Origin: Chitinophagaceae bacterium
GTDB taxonomy: Bacteria; Bacteroidota; Bacteroidia; Chitinophagales; Chitinophagaceae
Direction of reading: 5' to 3'
NCBI GenBank assembly: GCA_025455245.1
Contig: JALOMX010000096.1
Coordinates: 1-7,301 of the forward strand
Length of the DNA stretch: 7,301 nucleotides
This document shows, in pieces, positions 6,575-7,301 of the stretch. A program made the position numbers and the translations under genes. Under the pieces are notes generated by a model. That model ran no database searches. It was given only the letters and a program-made list of their open reading frames with translations, and had not been told where the DNA came from. How positions within the stretch are numbered: position 1 is the stretch's first letter; each line of letters begins with the position of its first letter.

Positions 6575-7301
6575 TCAGATTCCGGAAAGGATATCCTGCT
6601 TTTCAGTATTTGGATACCAATTGATTTTTCTGCTCATATACATGGCAATACCAATCAGTATGAATAAGCCGATGCTGCCGGCGAGCAATGCCGAGTCTTC
6701 TAACTGCAGCAGGATATAAATATATCCGTACAATGCTGTTAAAAATCCACCAATGATCAATGCATGCTTCCACATGCCGAACAGGTGTTTGCTGTACAGG
6801 GTAATTAATGAAATAGTAGCCACCGACGACAACAGGTAAGCAAGGTTGAATGAACTTACTTCGGTAATGGAAAGCAGCAGGGTATAAAAGATAACGAGCG
6901 CAAGCCCTGTAAGCACATATTGCACCGGGTGTACCCTGTGACCAAGTAATATTTCGAGCAGGTAGAAAAAGCCAAACGTAAGACCTATAAATAAAATGGC
7001 ATACTTGGATGTACGTAAAACCTTTGCATAACTATCAGCAGGTTGCAACAAGCTTAAGCCGAATGAAAAATCATCGGTCTTGAAGGATGCATTTTTCCAT
7101 ACCTGCGGAAAATCGCGGTTGAAATGAAGGATGCTCCATGTGGCATCAAAACCGGATTTATCCAGTTTGTATTCAGGCAGAAAATTGCCGTTGAAACTCG
7201 GCGATTGCCATTCCGACTTCAGGTTGGCAGTGGTGGTTTTTCCCAAAGGAATCATTTGAAAAGTTTCGGATCCTTTTAAAATCAGCGGAATAGAAAAAGC
7301 A
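6575..7301 (-). CDS. creD: CreD-like inner-membrane protein, C-terminal part (cut by window edge)
   Basis: The frame is open through the right edge. Residues read before the internal ATG at 7253-7255 (AFSIPLILKGSETFQ) continue the CreD pattern, so that ATG is not the start. About 242 codons are present of a family that is about 450 residues long. The periplasmic region includes SEWQSPSFNGNFLP, and FSFGLSLLQPADSYAKVLRTSKYA leads into the membrane part. Five hydrophobic segments follow, at about 84-104, 110-131, 135-155, 163-183 and 187-207 counted from that ATG. The HRVHPVQYVLTGLALVIFY stretch is highly typical of CreD. The C-terminus ends MSRKINWYPNTEKQ. CreD is linked to envelope integrity and beta-lactam response in Gammaproteobacteria. 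In Bacteroidota it usually stands alone without CreBC, and its role there is unclear. Confidence 0.9.
   Translation of the reverse strand, partial: AFSIPLILKGSETFQMIPLGKTTTANLKSEWQSPSFNGNFLPEYKLDKSGFDATWSILHFNRDFPQVWKNASFKTDDFSFGLSLLQPADSYAKVLRTSKYAILFIGLTFGFFYLLEILLGHRVHPVQYVLTGLALVIFYTLLLSITEVSSFNLAYLLSSVATISLITLYSKHLFGMWKHALIIGGFLTALYGYIYILLQLEDSALLAGSIGLFILIGIAMYMSRKINWYPNTEKQDILSGI

Overview
The window reads as chromosomal DNA of a member of the Bacteroidota, perhaps of the Chitinophagaceae/Sphingobacteriales type. The reasons are a SusB-type GH97 glycosidase, a secreted protein with the 'LPNGDTLRGQI' opening common in that phylum, a standalone CreD, Bacteroidota-type -7 elements (TAnnTTTG) and few Shine-Dalgarno sites. 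The genus cannot be read from the sequence. No rRNA, tRNA, CRISPR array, transposase or integrase is visible.

Layout. A small secreted protein of unknown function (71-628, minus) diverges from a large secreted GH97 alpha-glucoside hydrolase (about 812-2926, plus). The GH97 gene ends in a strong intrinsic terminator (2985-3031). From 3059 to the right edge every gene is on the minus strand. In transcription order from the right edge these are: the C-terminal half of a CreD-like membrane protein (6575-7301, cut by the window edge) with its own terminator (6522-6558); a secreted serine carboxypeptidase of family S10 (4971-6461); a 71-residue acidic protein with a clear promoter and ribosome binding site (4698-4913); a DgkA-family lipid kinase (4313-4672), probably in the same transcript; and an AAA+ ATPase with a DUF4143 nuclease-like tail (3059-4204).

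How the genes relate. GH97 and the S10 peptidase are both exported and would act in the periplasm or at the surface on oligosaccharides and peptides. DgkA and CreD belong to envelope and lipid maintenance. No single pathway joins the neighbours, so most of the window looks like ordinary core and accessory chromosome.

The most notable structure is around the ATPase gene. It is bounded on both sides by imperfect direct repeats of about 53 bp (3006-3058 and 4206-4258), exactly 1200 bp apart and sharing a 20-bp identical core. One copy abuts the stop codon and the other abuts the start codon. A third, inverted copy of the core forms the opposite arm of the GH97 terminator. This suggests that the ATPase gene is a discrete inserted or duplicated unit. 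The gene also carries a C7/T5 homopolymer run that could slip.
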